DNA of 64,000 bases from Bacillota bacterium. GTDB taxonomy: Bacteria; Bacillota; Desulfotomaculia; Desulfotomaculales; Pelotomaculaceae. Both the position numbers and the translations under genes were made by a program. The stretch is from the NCBI GenBank assembly GCA_029555205.1, contig JAKPTB010000080.1, positions 1-64,000 of the forward strand. Direction: 5' to 3'. Of the stretch, positions 1 to 9,919 are shown in pieces (the first letter of the stretch is position 1; every line of letters starts with the position of its first letter). Below the pieces are notes generated by a model. It worked only from the letters and a program-made list of their open reading frames with translations. It was not told where the DNA came from and did not search any database.

Positions 1-115
1 CAAGGACTGACAGTTTCATGTCCTTGTTCATTTTCATCAGCCGGGCGGCATAAGTCGCAGCTTTTAGCGAAGTGGGCGAACCGTCGCTGGGCAACAGCAC
101 TTTACTCTTCAGCAT
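1..115 (-). CDS. Universal stress protein (UspA family), N-terminal part, runs off the window
   Basis: Reverse-strand ATG at 115 behind GGAGGC; reads MLKSKVLLPSDGSPTSLKAATYAARLMKMNKDMKLSVL, typical UspA N-terminus. Confidence 0.75.
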   Translation of the reverse strand, partial: MLKSKVLLPSDGSPTSLKAATYAARLMKMNKDMKLSVL

Positions 116-288
116 GGCAGAAGCCTCCTTGGCCGGCTTTAAAAGGCCTACACATTAATATTTTAACAGCCCCGGTCCGTTGCTGCAAGTTGAGCTCGTA
201 AGCAACTTCTTAAACTCTGCGACAAAGTGACAACTGTAGCCAGAACGGGCAATCCCCCTGTTCTTTAATGTAATCCTTTACTTAAGAT

Positions 289-1170
289 TTAATGCTGTTT
301 TTCTTTTTCCGCCAGAAGCTCTGCTAAATGCATGATTCGCCTGGCCCGGTTGGCGATTGGATATTCAATCATTTTTCCGTCTACCTGTAGAACCGCCTGC
401 CCTTTTGCTTCCGATTCGTCAAAAACAGCAACTACCTTCCTGGCCCAGGCCAATTCTTCCTCTGTGGGCATGAAAATTTCGTTTAAAGGTCCAATCTGGT
501 TGGGATGAATAGCCAGTTTTCCCTGGAATCCCATCTGGCGTACTGCCCTGGCATCGGCAACCAGTCCTTCAATATCCTTAAAGTCCGGATAAACCGTATC
601 AATCGGCGCTTCAATGCCGGCTGCCCGGGAGGCAACGACAAGTTGGGCCCGTGCATAAAATATCTCTGAACCGCCCCTGGAAAAACTGGTACCTATATCG
701 AGCACGTAATCTACGCCTCCAAAAAACATTCTGCTTACCCTTTTACAGGCAGAAGCAATAGAGTAGGCGTTAACAATTGCGTTCGCACTTTCTATAAAGG
801 GGATAATCTCCAGGGAACCGGTCGGAAGCCCCCTTTCCTTTTCCAGCTGACCAATAACCCAGTCCACCTGCCGGATTTCCTCTGCCGATTCGGACTTGGC
901 CAGGACAAGCCCCTTAACCCCGTCTGTTACAGAAGCCAGCAGGTCTGCCAGGATGTAATCTGTTTGAGCGCTGTTGACCCGGATAAAAACGTCACCTGAA
1001 CGGGGGAGGGCCAGGGCCTCCTTAAGTGCCAGCCTGGCCCTGGTTTTTTCACTGATGGCCACAGCGTCCTCCAGGTCTAAAACCACTCCGTCCGCCTTTA
1101 ACATGAGAGCCTTGCCAACTTTGCGCAGATCATTGGCGGGTGTAAACAACATCGTGCGGTAAAGCGACAT
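289..1170 (-). CDS. HpcH/HpaI aldolase / citrate lyase beta subunit (CitE-like)
   Basis: MSLYRTMLFTPANDLRKVGKALMLKADGVVLDLEDAVA... CitE-family N-terminus; RBS upstream. Confidence 0.9.
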   Translation of the reverse strand: MSLYRTMLFTPANDLRKVGKALMLKADGVVLDLEDAVAISEKTRARLALKEALALPRSGDVFIRVNSAQTDYILADLLASVTDGVKGLVLAKSESAEEIRQVDWVIGQLEKERGLPTGSLEIIPFIESANAIVNAYSIASACKRVSRMFFGGVDYVLDIGTSFSRGGSEIFYARAQLVVASRAAGIEAPIDTVYPDFKDIEGLVADARAVRQMGFQGKLAIHPNQIGPLNEIFMPTEEELAWARKVVAVFDESEAKGQAVLQVDGKMIEYPIANRARRIMHLAELLAEKEKQH

Positions 1171-1343
1171 AAGCAGATCCTCCTTGTAATTTTTTTATTT
1201 TTTAAATAAAAAAGAATATTCTTCCTGAAGAGCGCTTTTCCTTTAGCTATCATTCCTTTGTAAAAAATCTTTACCTGGCTTTTTGTAGACTCCAATTATC
1301 ACCAGGTGGTATAATTTAGGCAAAATACTAGGGAGGTGCTTGA

Positions 1344-1745
1344 ATGGATTATCCTGAGAATCAGTATATCCTTAAAGGGGACGGTATTGGTTCGATTAAA
1401 ATTTCTGATGATGTAGTCAAGGTTATAGCCGGTCTCGCCGCTGTTGAGGTTGAAGGCGTAACGGCCATGAGCGGCGGCATAGCCGGTGGTATTGCGGAAA
1501 GGCTCGGTCGCAAGAACCTTTCCAAGGGTGTTAAGGCCGATGTCGGAGAAAAAGAGGCTTTAATTGATCTCTTTGTAATTGTAGATTACGGGGCCCGCAT
1601 TCAGGACGTAGCCGGTAAGATTCAAAGCAACGTTAAAACTGCCGTAGAAAACATGACCGGTCTGAGAGTTCTGCAGGTGAACGTAAATGTTCAGGGGGTA
1701 TCCTTTGGACCCGATAATAAAGAAGAGGATGGACGAGTCAAATAA
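1344..1745 (+). CDS. Asp23/Gls24 family envelope stress response protein
   Basis: GSIKISDDVVKVIAGLAAVEVEGVTAMSGG motif; RBS GGGAGGTG. Confidence 0.92.
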   Translation: MDYPENQYILKGDGIGSIKISDDVVKVIAGLAAVEVEGVTAMSGGIAGGIAERLGRKNLSKGVKADVGEKEALIDLFVIVDYGARIQDVAGKIQSNVKTAVENMTGLRVLQVNVNVQGVSFGPDNKEEDGRVK

Positions 1746-1747
1746 AA

Positions 1748-2995
1748 ATGAGTTCCCTGCAAATGTACAAAGTCCGGCAGATCTTTACTCCCCGGGGTCT
1801 GCCTGATCCCGGGGCGGCCGTACAGGCCGCCCTGGCCTGCTCGGCTCTGGATCAAAAGTTGCAGCCCGGAATGACAGTGGGCCTTACCGTAGGGAGCAGG
1901 GGTATTCGCAACATAGTTACAATCCTGAGGAAAACAGCAGACTATGTTAAATCTCTGGGATGCCGTCCGGTATTAATTGCAGCTATGGGCAGCCATGGCG
2001 GGGGCAGCCCGGAGGGCCAGAGGGAACTGCTCGGCTCCCTGGGGATCACGGAAGAAAACACAGGGGCGGCTTTGCTCTGCTCAACAGACTGCTTTGTGGC
2101 CGGACAGGCCTTTTACGGAGATGTGTATCTAAACAGTTGTGTTCTAAAATGTGACGCGCTAATCGTGGTTAACCGGGTAAAACCCCATACTTCATTTCAT
2201 GGAGAGCATGAAAGCGGATTGCTGAAAATGCTGGCTGTGGGTCTGGGGGGGCCGCAGGGGGCGGCATCCCTGCACCGCTGCCGGCCTGACCAACTTTCCC
2301 GGGCCGTGGCCGAAGGGGGACAGTGTGTGCTTAAAGCAGCCCCGGTGGTACTGGGTCTGGCCATTCTGGAAGACGCTTATGAACAGACGGCGAAAGTGGC
2401 CGCAATCAGCCCGGAAGATTTTGTCAGCGCCGAAAAAACTCTTCTTGAAGAAGCCCGCAGCTATCTTCCACGGCTTCCTGTAGATGATCTGGATATCTTA
2501 ATTGTAGATGAGATTGGCAAGAATATCAGCGGTACAGGTATGGATACCAATGTTATCGGCCGCCTGCGGATCCAGGGAGCGCCGGAGCCGGCATCACCCT
2601 GGATCAGGAGAATTGCAGTCCTGGACCTGACCCCGGAGACGAAGGGTAATGCCTATGGCATTGGCCTGGCTGATTTCACAACCGAACGTCTTGCCGCCAA
2701 ATTTGAAAGGAATTCTGTTTATACAAATGCCCTTACCAGTACCTTCATTCAACGGGCTATGCTGCCCATGGTGCTGCCCGACGACCGGGCAGTTCTCCGG
2801 GCCTGCCAAAAAAGTCTTGGTTTGGCTAGCCTGCATGAGGCCCGGATAATCCGGATTAAAAATACCCTCCACCTTTCAGAGATTCTGGTTTCGGAAAATG
2901 TTTTCAAGGACATCTCCAGGCTCCCTTCCATCCGCTTGCTCCGGCAACCTTCGTTGATGCAGTTTTCCAGGGAAGGTTGCCTGCTGCCCTTTTAA
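1748..2995 (+). CDS. LarA-like N-terminal domain (DUF2088-like) protein
   Basis: PVLIAAMGSHGGGSPEGQRELLGSLGI and VNRVKPHTSFHGEHESGLLKMLAVGLGG; starts 2 nt after the Asp23 stop. Confidence 0.7.
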   Translation: MSSLQMYKVRQIFTPRGLPDPGAAVQAALACSALDQKLQPGMTVGLTVGSRGIRNIVTILRKTADYVKSLGCRPVLIAAMGSHGGGSPEGQRELLGSLGITEENTGAALLCSTDCFVAGQAFYGDVYLNSCVLKCDALIVVNRVKPHTSFHGEHESGLLKMLAVGLGGPQGAASLHRCRPDQLSRAVAEGGQCVLKAAPVVLGLAILEDAYEQTAKVAAISPEDFVSAEKTLLEEARSYLPRLPVDDLDILIVDEIGKNISGTGMDTNVIGRLRIQGAPEPASPWIRRIAVLDLTPETKGNAYGIGLADFTTERLAAKFERNSVYTNALTSTFIQRAMLPMVLPDDRAVLRACQKSLGLASLHEARIIRIKNTLHLSEILVSENVFKDISRLPSIRLLRQPSLMQFSREGCLLPF

Positions 2996-3097
2996 ATAAC
3001 CCCATCCCGCTTGTCAGCCCAGACTCTTTTACGCTATATTGTCTTAAAAGCGATTTTTAGACTGCTTCTGCCGGGTCCCGTTGCTGGGCCTTACTTT

Positions 3098-3487
3098 TTA
3101 ATTCTCTTCCAATAAGAGACGGACAACTTTCAGGTCGGCCCCGGCAAAATCGTAGCCCTTGAGTTCATCTAAATTTACCCATCTAAAGTCCCGGCATTCC
3201 TTCGGTTTTGCTTCCCCGCCCAGATAGCGGCACCAGTGGCAGTGAAGGAAGATCTTCCTGTCTTCGTACTGGTGCTCTATAACGGTGAATTCGCCGTCAA
3301 CCTCAATTTCCAGGTCAAGCTCCTCTTTTACTTCTCTTCTCAAACAATCTTCGATAGTTTCACCCGGCTCAATCTTTCCCCCGGGAAATTCCCACTTCAA
3401 ACCCATGTGAACATCTTTTAGCCTCTGTGCGATCAGAATTTTACCATTGTAGCGGATGATTGAAGCAGCAACACGGTAGACTTTCAT
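3098..3487 (-). CDS. NUDIX hydrolase, MutT-type
   Basis: GGKIEPGETIEDCLRREVKEELDLEI NUDIX box. Confidence 0.93.
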   Translation of the reverse strand: MKVYRVAASIIRYNGKILIAQRLKDVHMGLKWEFPGGKIEPGETIEDCLRREVKEELDLEIEVDGEFTVIEHQYEDRKIFLHCHWCRYLGGEAKPKECRDFRWVNLDELKGYDFAGADLKVVRLLLEEN

Positions 3488-3763
3488 TTGTTCACCTCTT
3501 ATATCCCCCTGCCCGGCCTGATAATAACTGGTTCTACATTAAATATCCCTTCGAATTGTACGGGTAATGCGCCTGGAAATACAAAAAGAAGGATTTTTGT
3601 TTTTATGTCCTCAAAGCTGCCTCTGAGTTTGAGCGGGATTGCCGCAAAGATTCGTTGTCTTTTTAAATTTTTCTTCTTAGTTTTCAAAACCAAGAGGGAA
3701 AAGGTCAAAAGAAATCGAATAATATTTTATTCGCATGAAATATGTGGAAGAGAGGTGGTCATT

Positions 3764-4417
3764 ATGGGTAGGGAAATGGTTGTATTTAAAGGAACAAGGA
3801 ACGGCCTCGTGATTGTCCTCGATCCAAACCGCGAATACGAAGAGATCCGCAACACCCTTTTAAAAAAGATGGAATCAGCCAAAGGATTTTTTAAAGGCGC
3901 CAGATTTTCCTTTTTTAATGGCCAGCAGGCGATCCCGGAGAATCAGAAGAGTGAACTGGAAAGTATTTGCCGTCAATTCGGGCTGGTGCCCAATGCTGAA
4001 GAAGATCAGGCCATGTTGAAAACTTCTTTTTCTAATACTTCTTCAAGACAGGCAGTTACCGCCCCTAAAGCAGTTCCTGCTTCAGGTGAGGCTGCCTATC
4101 TGGTTAAACGCTCTCTTCGTTCCGGACAGCGTGTCCAGTACCCGGGACATGTGGTTGTTCTGGGTGACGTCCATCCTGGAGCTGAGGTTGTATCCGGCGG
4201 CAGCGTAATGGTTATGGGGAGCTGCCGGGGGGTGGTTCACGCTGGAGCAGGTGGGGACCGTTCGGCAAGGGTAATAGCATTGAGACTTGCTCCCACTGTA
4301 ATCTGTATTGCGGACCGGCGGTTTGCTCCCGAGCGCTATAGACAGGCACCAGGACCACAGTTGGCCCGCCTCTCAGGTCATGAAATAGTTTTTGAAGAGT
4401 ATCAGACCGGAAGGTAA
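3764..4417 (+). CDS. minC: Septum site-determining protein MinC
   Basis: C-terminal VVVLGDVHPGAEVVSGGSVMVMGSCRGVVHAGAGGDRSARVIALRLAPT; likely ATG at 3764 behind GAGGTGG, so the tracked ORF start at 3488 is too long. Confidence 0.88.
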   Translation: MGREMVVFKGTRNGLVIVLDPNREYEEIRNTLLKKMESAKGFFKGARFSFFNGQQAIPENQKSELESICRQFGLVPNAEEDQAMLKTSFSNTSSRQAVTAPKAVPASGEAAYLVKRSLRSGQRVQYPGHVVVLGDVHPGAEVVSGGSVMVMGSCRGVVHAGAGGDRSARVIALRLAPTVICIADRRFAPERYRQAPGPQLARLSGHEIVFEEYQTGR

Positions 4418-4426
4418 GCTGCTAAA

Positions 4427-4468
4427 AACCGGCAGGTTTTAGAAACTACCTGCCGGTTTAATTTTTTT
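4427..4468. terminator. Bidirectional intrinsic terminator between convergent minC and NUDIX genes
   Basis: AAACCGGCAGGT / ACCTGCCGGTTT stem with T-tract on the plus strand. Confidence 0.8.
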
Positions 4469-5017
4469 TAGATAATGGGCTGCAAGTATACCGGCAATGG
4501 ATTTTGCGTCGCAAATATCTCCGTTCCAGATCATCTCCAGGGCTTTTAGATAAGGAACCTTCTGGACGTCGATAAACTCGTCTTCATCCAGATCCTGCTC
4601 TTGCAAAGTTAAGCCGGTAGCCAGGTAGATGTGAAGTTGTTCATTTGTAAAACCCGGTGTGCTATAAAAAAATAGCAGCTTTTCCAGGTGTTTGGCCAAA
4701 TATCCCGTTTCCTCCAGTAATTCACGCCTGGCGCTTTCTGCTAAGTCCTCGCCGGGTTCTATTCTGCCTGCCGGTATTTCCAGTAAGGTTTTGCCGGTTG
4801 CGTGCCGGTACTGCCTGACCAGAAGCAGTTCCTCCTGTTCTGTCACAGGTACCACAGCTACCGCCCCGGCATGTTCGATTACTTCCCGGATGCCTGTTTG
4901 GCCATCCTGGGGCAGGGCTACGGTATCGACTCTCAGATTGATGATTTTACCGCGATAAATCACTTCGGACGAGATAGTCCGTTCTTTTAAATGGGACAAC
5001 TGTTTTCTCCTTTCCAA
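4439..5017 (-). CDS. ADP-ribose pyrophosphatase-type NUDIX hydrolase
   Basis: GRIEPGEDLAESARRELLEETGYLAKHLEKLLFFYSTPGFTNEQLHIYLA. Confidence 0.93.
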   Translation of the reverse strand: MERRKQLSHLKERTISSEVIYRGKIINLRVDTVALPQDGQTGIREVIEHAGAVAVVPVTEQEELLLVRQYRHATGKTLLEIPAGRIEPGEDLAESARRELLEETGYLAKHLEKLLFFYSTPGFTNEQLHIYLATGLTLQEQDLDEDEFIDVQKVPYLKALEMIWNGDICDAKSIAGILAAHYLKKIKPAGSF

Positions 5018-5209
5018 CAGAGGATTTAATTTGCCATTTTCCTTGCCACGCCCTGTCTTTGAGGAACCCTGTTCGATCCTTCTTCAAATCTTTCTGCAAG
5101 TAACTTTTTTTTCCTCCTTTTAGTTTTCTATCTTTACTTAGAAATAAACGTATAAAAACGGGTAGAAGCGAGAAATTTATTATTAAAATTATTATATTGA
5201 GGTGATTAG

Positions 5210-5653
5210 ATGAGCATTATGCGCTGGGATCCCCTGGGGGAAATTTCCAATCTCAGGAATCAAATGAACAGATTCTTTGACCACAACTTCCTAAGAAGGA
5301 ATATTCTGGCGGGAACTGAACCCTATGGCCCCAGGGTTGACCTTTACCAGACCGACCGTGAAGTGGTGGCTACTGCTGAACTTCCCGGGATTCAGTCCAA
5401 AGATGATGTTGAAGTTACCCTGACGCCCGATACATTAAGTCTGCGGGGTGAATTGAAGCGCTTCCATGATCTGGAGGAAGATAATGTATTTCATTCAGAA
5501 CGTTATTACGGTTCCTTTAGCCGTACCCTGCCCCTCCCTGCCGAGATTAAGCCGGAGGAAGCCAGGGCCAGCCTGCAAAGCGGGCTGCTGGAAATCAGGA
5601 TGCCGAAAACTGAAAGGAGCCTGAAAAAAGCCCACCGTGTCCCCATCCAGTGA
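5210..5653 (+). CDS. Hsp20/alpha-crystallin family small heat shock protein
   Basis: PRVDLYQTDREVVATAELPGI...DTLSLRGE...ERYYGSFSRTLPLP. Confidence 0.95.
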   Translation: MSIMRWDPLGEISNLRNQMNRFFDHNFLRRNILAGTEPYGPRVDLYQTDREVVATAELPGIQSKDDVEVTLTPDTLSLRGELKRFHDLEEDNVFHSERYYGSFSRTLPLPAEIKPEEARASLQSGLLEIRMPKTERSLKKAHRVPIQ

Positions 5654-5680
5654 CATCCGGCCGTGTTTCCCGGAGTAAAA

Positions 5681-5710
5681 GGTGCCTTTAAGCAGGCATC
5701 TTTTTTGTTT
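5681..5710 (+). terminator. Intrinsic terminator downstream of hsp20
   Basis: GGTGCCTttaagcAGGCATC followed by TTTTTTGTTT. Confidence 0.8.
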
Positions 5711-5894
5711 TTTGATTTGGTAGTTTTTCTGTCCCAATAATTGATCCCTTTGATTTGTTAAAGATCGCTGGAGGAATTTATTGGTGAGACGAGAATTATA
5801 GACAATTATAGACTAAGAAGATGCAGGTATAACCTGCTTTCCAGTCAAGTATAGTTAAATTACAATGTTAAGAAACAAAAGGAGGAAAAACCGG

Positions 5895-6893
5895 TTGGCT
5901 GTTAAAGTAGGCATTCCCCGCGCACTGTTATTCTATCTTTATTATCCAATGTGGCAGGCCTTCTTTAATGAAATCGGTGTCCAGGTGATTCCTTCCGGCA
6001 GGACAACCAAAAGTATCCTTGATGATGGGATCCGTGAAGCCCTCGCGGATGTCTGTGTACCTATCAAGCTGTATTACGGTCACGTTATGGATTTAAAGGG
6101 AAAAGTAGATTATCTCTTTATTCCCAGGGTAGTATGTCTCAATGGAAAAACTGTTTATTGTCCCAAATTTCTGGGGTTGCCGGACATGATCAGGCATTCT
6201 GTTGATAATCTGCCGCCGATAATCGATGTACGTATGGACAGTCGTCAGGGACGATTTTCCTTATTAAATGCTTATAATGAAATCGGCAAATATTTTGGTG
6301 CAGATAGAATAACCACAATTAGGGCCTATCTAAAGGCGCTAGGTGTTCATTACCATTTTAAACGGCTGTTGCGCAAAGGCTTTAGCCCCCCGGAGGCTAT
6401 GGAACTTCTAAAAAGTCCCGGAACCGGTAAAACCGGCACTGCAACCAAAGTGAACCTCAAGTTTGCGGTTCTTGGTTACCCTTACGCCATTTACGACAGT
6501 TTTATCAGTGTCAACATTGTTGAAAGGCTTCGTCAGCTGGGTGTAATGGTCATGACAGCCGAGAACATTCACCCGGCTCTGCTTGCCCTGCAAAGGAACT
6601 GCGACCTGCCCAAGAGGCTTTTTTGGACCCTCAGCGATATTGCTCTTAAGGCAGCGCACCTGTTATTCAAGCAAGGCCGTATTGATGGGGTCCTCCATTT
6701 AACAGCTTTCGGGTGCGGCCCGGATTCCCTGCTTAACAAACTGATTGAAATGGAAGCCAAGCAGCATAGAAATGTTCCCTTTATGACCCTGATGATCGAT
6801 GAGCATACAGGTGAAGCGGGAATGGCTACCCGCCTTGAGGCTTTTGTCGATATGGTCAGGCGCCGGAAGGAGGCAGATTTATGTCGAAAGTAA
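5895..6893 (+). CDS. Acyl-CoA dehydratase activase-related (DUF2229-like) protein
   Basis: VKVGIPRALLFYLYYPMWQAFFNEIGVQVIPSGRTTKSILDDG...VCVPIKLYYGHV; likely TTG start at 5895 behind AGGAGG. Confidence 0.75.
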   Translation: MAVKVGIPRALLFYLYYPMWQAFFNEIGVQVIPSGRTTKSILDDGIREALADVCVPIKLYYGHVMDLKGKVDYLFIPRVVCLNGKTVYCPKFLGLPDMIRHSVDNLPPIIDVRMDSRQGRFSLLNAYNEIGKYFGADRITTIRAYLKALGVHYHFKRLLRKGFSPPEAMELLKSPGTGKTGTATKVNLKFAVLGYPYAIYDSFISVNIVERLRQLGVMVMTAENIHPALLALQRNCDLPKRLFWTLSDIALKAAHLLFKQGRIDGVLHLTAFGCGPDSLLNKLIEMEAKQHRNVPFMTLMIDEHTGEAGMATRLEAFVDMVRRRKEADLCRK

Positions 6894-7984
6894 CATTTCC
6901 CCGGATGGGGGAGTCCTGGCGGGCATTTAAATTGCTGCTGGAGGATCTTGGCAATGAAGTTGTGGTACCTCTCCGTCCCAATAAGCGGACACTGGACCTG
7001 GGCGTACGCTATTCCCCTGAATTTGCCTGTTTCCCCCTCAAAATATTAATGGGTACTTATCTCGAAGCCGTTGAAATGGGCGCAGGGACGATAGTTACCA
7101 GCGGGGGTGTGGGTCCCTGCCGGGCGGGGGAATACGCCATGCTCCACCATAAAATTTTGCATGATCTGGGTTATGATCTAAAAATGATTGTATTCGAGCC
7201 CCCACGCCTTTACCCTCTTAATTTTATTAAGAACGTCAGGGCTCTGAACAAAGCCCGCGTTTCCATCAGGGGCATCATTGAGCGGATCAAGCGCGGCTGG
7301 CGCATGCTCCAGGCCCTGGACAACGCCGAGAAGCTGAGTCACGTAGTCCGGCCCAGGGAAATAAAGACCGGTACCACAACCGCTGTATATAAGAAGGTGC
7401 TGGATTGGATTAGCGGGGCTTATACCATAGAACAGATCGTCGAAGCGGAAGCGGCGGCCCTGGAAGCCCTGCGCAGTATTCCCCAGGATTCTTCCAGGGA
7501 AGTCTTAAAGGTAGGGATTGTCGGTGAGATCTACGTACTCCTGGAGCCGGCAAGCAACCTGGAGATTGAAGAAACCCTGGGCAATCTTGGCGTTGAGGTA
7601 GAGAGATCCATGTTTCTGACCGGGTGGACCCGGGACAATACCTGGAATGAGACAACTCATGGTCTGACCATAAAAGAGGCGGCTTCTCCCTACCTGCCGG
7701 AACTGGTCGGCGGACACGGCCGTGATTCCATAGGCCATACCATCCTTTATGCCAAGCGGGGTTTTGACGGGATCATCCAGCTGGCGCCCTTTACCTGCAT
7801 TCCGGAAATTGTTGCCCGGACCATCCTGCCCAGGGTTAGTAAAGATTATGATATTCCTGTGCTCACTTTTTTCCTTGATGAGCAGACCGGAAAAGCTGGC
7901 ATGACAACCCGGCTGGAGGCTTTTACTGATTTAATGAGGAGGAAAAAACGCTTTCAGGCCGGTGCAAAGTGTTTAACAGGTTAA
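6881..7984 (+). CDS. Second acyl-CoA dehydratase activase-related protein (paralogous C-terminus)
   Basis: Overlaps previous gene; C-terminus DEQTGKAGMTTRLEAFTDLMRRKK parallels DEHTGEAGMATRLEAFVDMVRRRK of upstream gene. Confidence 0.75.
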   Translation: MSKVTFPRMGESWRAFKLLLEDLGNEVVVPLRPNKRTLDLGVRYSPEFACFPLKILMGTYLEAVEMGAGTIVTSGGVGPCRAGEYAMLHHKILHDLGYDLKMIVFEPPRLYPLNFIKNVRALNKARVSIRGIIERIKRGWRMLQALDNAEKLSHVVRPREIKTGTTTAVYKKVLDWISGAYTIEQIVEAEAAALEALRSIPQDSSREVLKVGIVGEIYVLLEPASNLEIEETLGNLGVEVERSMFLTGWTRDNTWNETTHGLTIKEAASPYLPELVGGHGRDSIGHTILYAKRGFDGIIQLAPFTCIPEIVARTILPRVSKDYDIPVLTFFLDEQTGKAGMTTRLEAFTDLMRRKKRFQAGAKCLTG

Positions 7985-8005
7985 AACCGTTAAGGAGGCA
8001 AAACC

Positions 8006-8545
8006 GTGGGAACAAAAGCATATAGAAAAGGCATGGTTCATGTTTATACGGGAGGCGGCAAAGGGAAAACAACAGCTGCCCTGGGCCTGGCCCTTCGGGC
8101 TATAGGACACGGCGGTAAAGTCTTTATGCTTCAGTTCATGAAGGGAAGCAAGAATTACGGAGAAATCAAGGCGGCAGAAAAATACCTTCCGGATCTGACC
8201 ATCGTTCAATCCGGTCTGGAAACCTTTGTAAGCAAGGAAGACCCTGCTGAGATAGACATCCGCCTGGCCCTTGAGGGGCTGGCCCTGGCAAAAGAGGTGG
8301 TCGCAGAAAACTATTATGATCTGGTCATTCTCGATGAGATCAATGTCGCCCTGGACTTTAAGCTAATACCGTTAGAGGATGTTCTGGAGCTGATCAAGAA
8401 TAAGCCTGAGGAAATGGAACTTGTCCTTACCGGCCGTTACGCGCCCAGGGAGATTATTGAAATGGGGGATGTGGTTAGCGATGTTACCCTCGTCAACCAC
8501 CCCTATTATCATGGCGTAGAGGCACGACAGGGCATCGAATTTTGA
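8006..8545 (+). CDS. cobO: Cob(I)yrinic acid a,c-diamide adenosyltransferase
   Basis: GMVHVYTGGGKGKTTAALGLALRAIGHGGKVFMLQFMKGS; GTG start behind AAGGAGG. Confidence 0.95.
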   Translation: MGTKAYRKGMVHVYTGGGKGKTTAALGLALRAIGHGGKVFMLQFMKGSKNYGEIKAAEKYLPDLTIVQSGLETFVSKEDPAEIDIRLALEGLALAKEVVAENYYDLVILDEINVALDFKLIPLEDVLELIKNKPEEMELVLTGRYAPREIIEMGDVVSDVTLVNHPYYHGVEARQGIEF

Positions 8546-8570
8546 GAGTTTTGAGGTCTGGAACCAGTAC

Positions 8571-9755
8571 TCAACAGCCGCAGGATTTATCCTCTTTCTT
8601 ATTAAATTTTTCTGATGGTATGGCGGCAATCTCCTGCAGGGAACGGATGGCCGTGTCCACCTCTCTTTCATCGTTAAAATAGGAAAAGCTGAAACGAACT
8701 AGTTTTTGCTCAAATGTACCCAGAGTTTTGTGAGCGTCCGGGGCACAGTGCAGGCCGGCCCGGCAGGCGATTCTATATTGCTGATCCAGCATAGTCGCAA
8801 CCGGTCCGGCCGGCTTTCCCTCCAGGCTGAAGGAAACTACGGGCGCCCTGGCATAAAGCTCCTTTGGACCGTACACAGTGAGTCCCTTAATTTCTGCCGC
8901 GCCTTCCAGAAAACGCCGGGTTAAGTTCATTTCATGACTTCTAATCTGATCCATGCCCTCCCTTCTGATAAATTTTAAGCCTGCCGCCAAACCGGCCAGA
9001 CCCACTGAATTGATTGTGCCGCTTTCATAACGCTCGGGCATAAGATCCGGTTGGTCCGGTATTTCGGATTTGCTGCCCGTGCCGCCTTCCTTAAGCGGTG
9101 TCAGTTCCAGGCCTTCGGCAATATATAGTCCACCGGTTCCAGTGGGGCCGTAAAGACCCTTGTGGCCCGGGAAGGCCAGCAGGTGGATGCCCATAAAAGA
9201 AACATCCAGATCGAAGACTCCAGCCGTCTGGGCAGCGTCCACAATCAGGCGTACCCCCCTTTTTTTAGTGAGCTGGCCGATTTCAGCAATGGGCATGAGC
9301 GTACCCGTTACATTTGAGGCATGGGTAATTACTACAGCGGCAGTGTTCGGCCTTAACGCTGCTTCAAGATCCTTTACTCTGATTGAACCATCCGCCAGGC
9401 AGGAGACCTTGGTTACCTCAACCCCTTTCGTCCCTAAAACGTGCAGCGGGCGTGTCACCGAGTTGTGCTCCATGGAGCTGGTTACAACATGGTCCCCCTC
9501 TTTCAAAAGACCTTTCAGGGCAAGGTTCAAGGCCTCCGTTGCATTTAAGGTAAACACAATCCGGTCGGGATTCCGGATCTTAAAAAGCGAGGCCAGGAGC
9601 TCCCTGGCTTCGTCCACCAAACGGCCCGCCTTTACGGCCATCTGGTGCCCGGATCTGCCCGGATTGGCTCCTGCAAATTTGATGCAGTGTTCCATCGCTT
9701 CCCAGACTTCCCTGGGCTTTGGCCAGGATGTAGCAGCGCTGTCGAAATAAATCAA
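8571..9755 (-). CDS. Cysteine desulfurase family protein (class V aminotransferase)
   Basis: MIYFDSAATSWPKPREVWEAM...LNATEALNLALKG...AFPGHKGLYGPTGTGGLYI; ends KSCGC. Confidence 0.93.
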   Translation of the reverse strand: MIYFDSAATSWPKPREVWEAMEHCIKFAGANPGRSGHQMAVKAGRLVDEARELLASLFKIRNPDRIVFTLNATEALNLALKGLLKEGDHVVTSSMEHNSVTRPLHVLGTKGVEVTKVSCLADGSIRVKDLEAALRPNTAAVVITHASNVTGTLMPIAEIGQLTKKRGVRLIVDAAQTAGVFDLDVSFMGIHLLAFPGHKGLYGPTGTGGLYIAEGLELTPLKEGGTGSKSEIPDQPDLMPERYESGTINSVGLAGLAAGLKFIRREGMDQIRSHEMNLTRRFLEGAAEIKGLTVYGPKELYARAPVVSFSLEGKPAGPVATMLDQQYRIACRAGLHCAPDAHKTLGTFEQKLVRFSFSYFNDEREVDTAIRSLQEIAAIPSEKFNKKEDKSCGC

Positions 9756-9919
9756 GATCTTACTCCCCTCTTTTTAAATATGTTAAAAATTATTTCCTTT
9801 TATGCTGTGGTGAGTTTTCATCTTGTACCGGAAACCCGTACGTTTAATTTTGTTGGATTCCGCTTTATTTTATTCAACAGCCTTTAATTTTCCACAGGTA
9901 GATCTTGTTTCGCCTCCTG

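Noticed and set aside
3488-3763. N-terminal extension of the minC ORF in the track
   Set aside because: No RBS at 3488, composition unlike MinC, overlaps the divergent NUDIX promoter region; ATG at 3764 has a good RBS.
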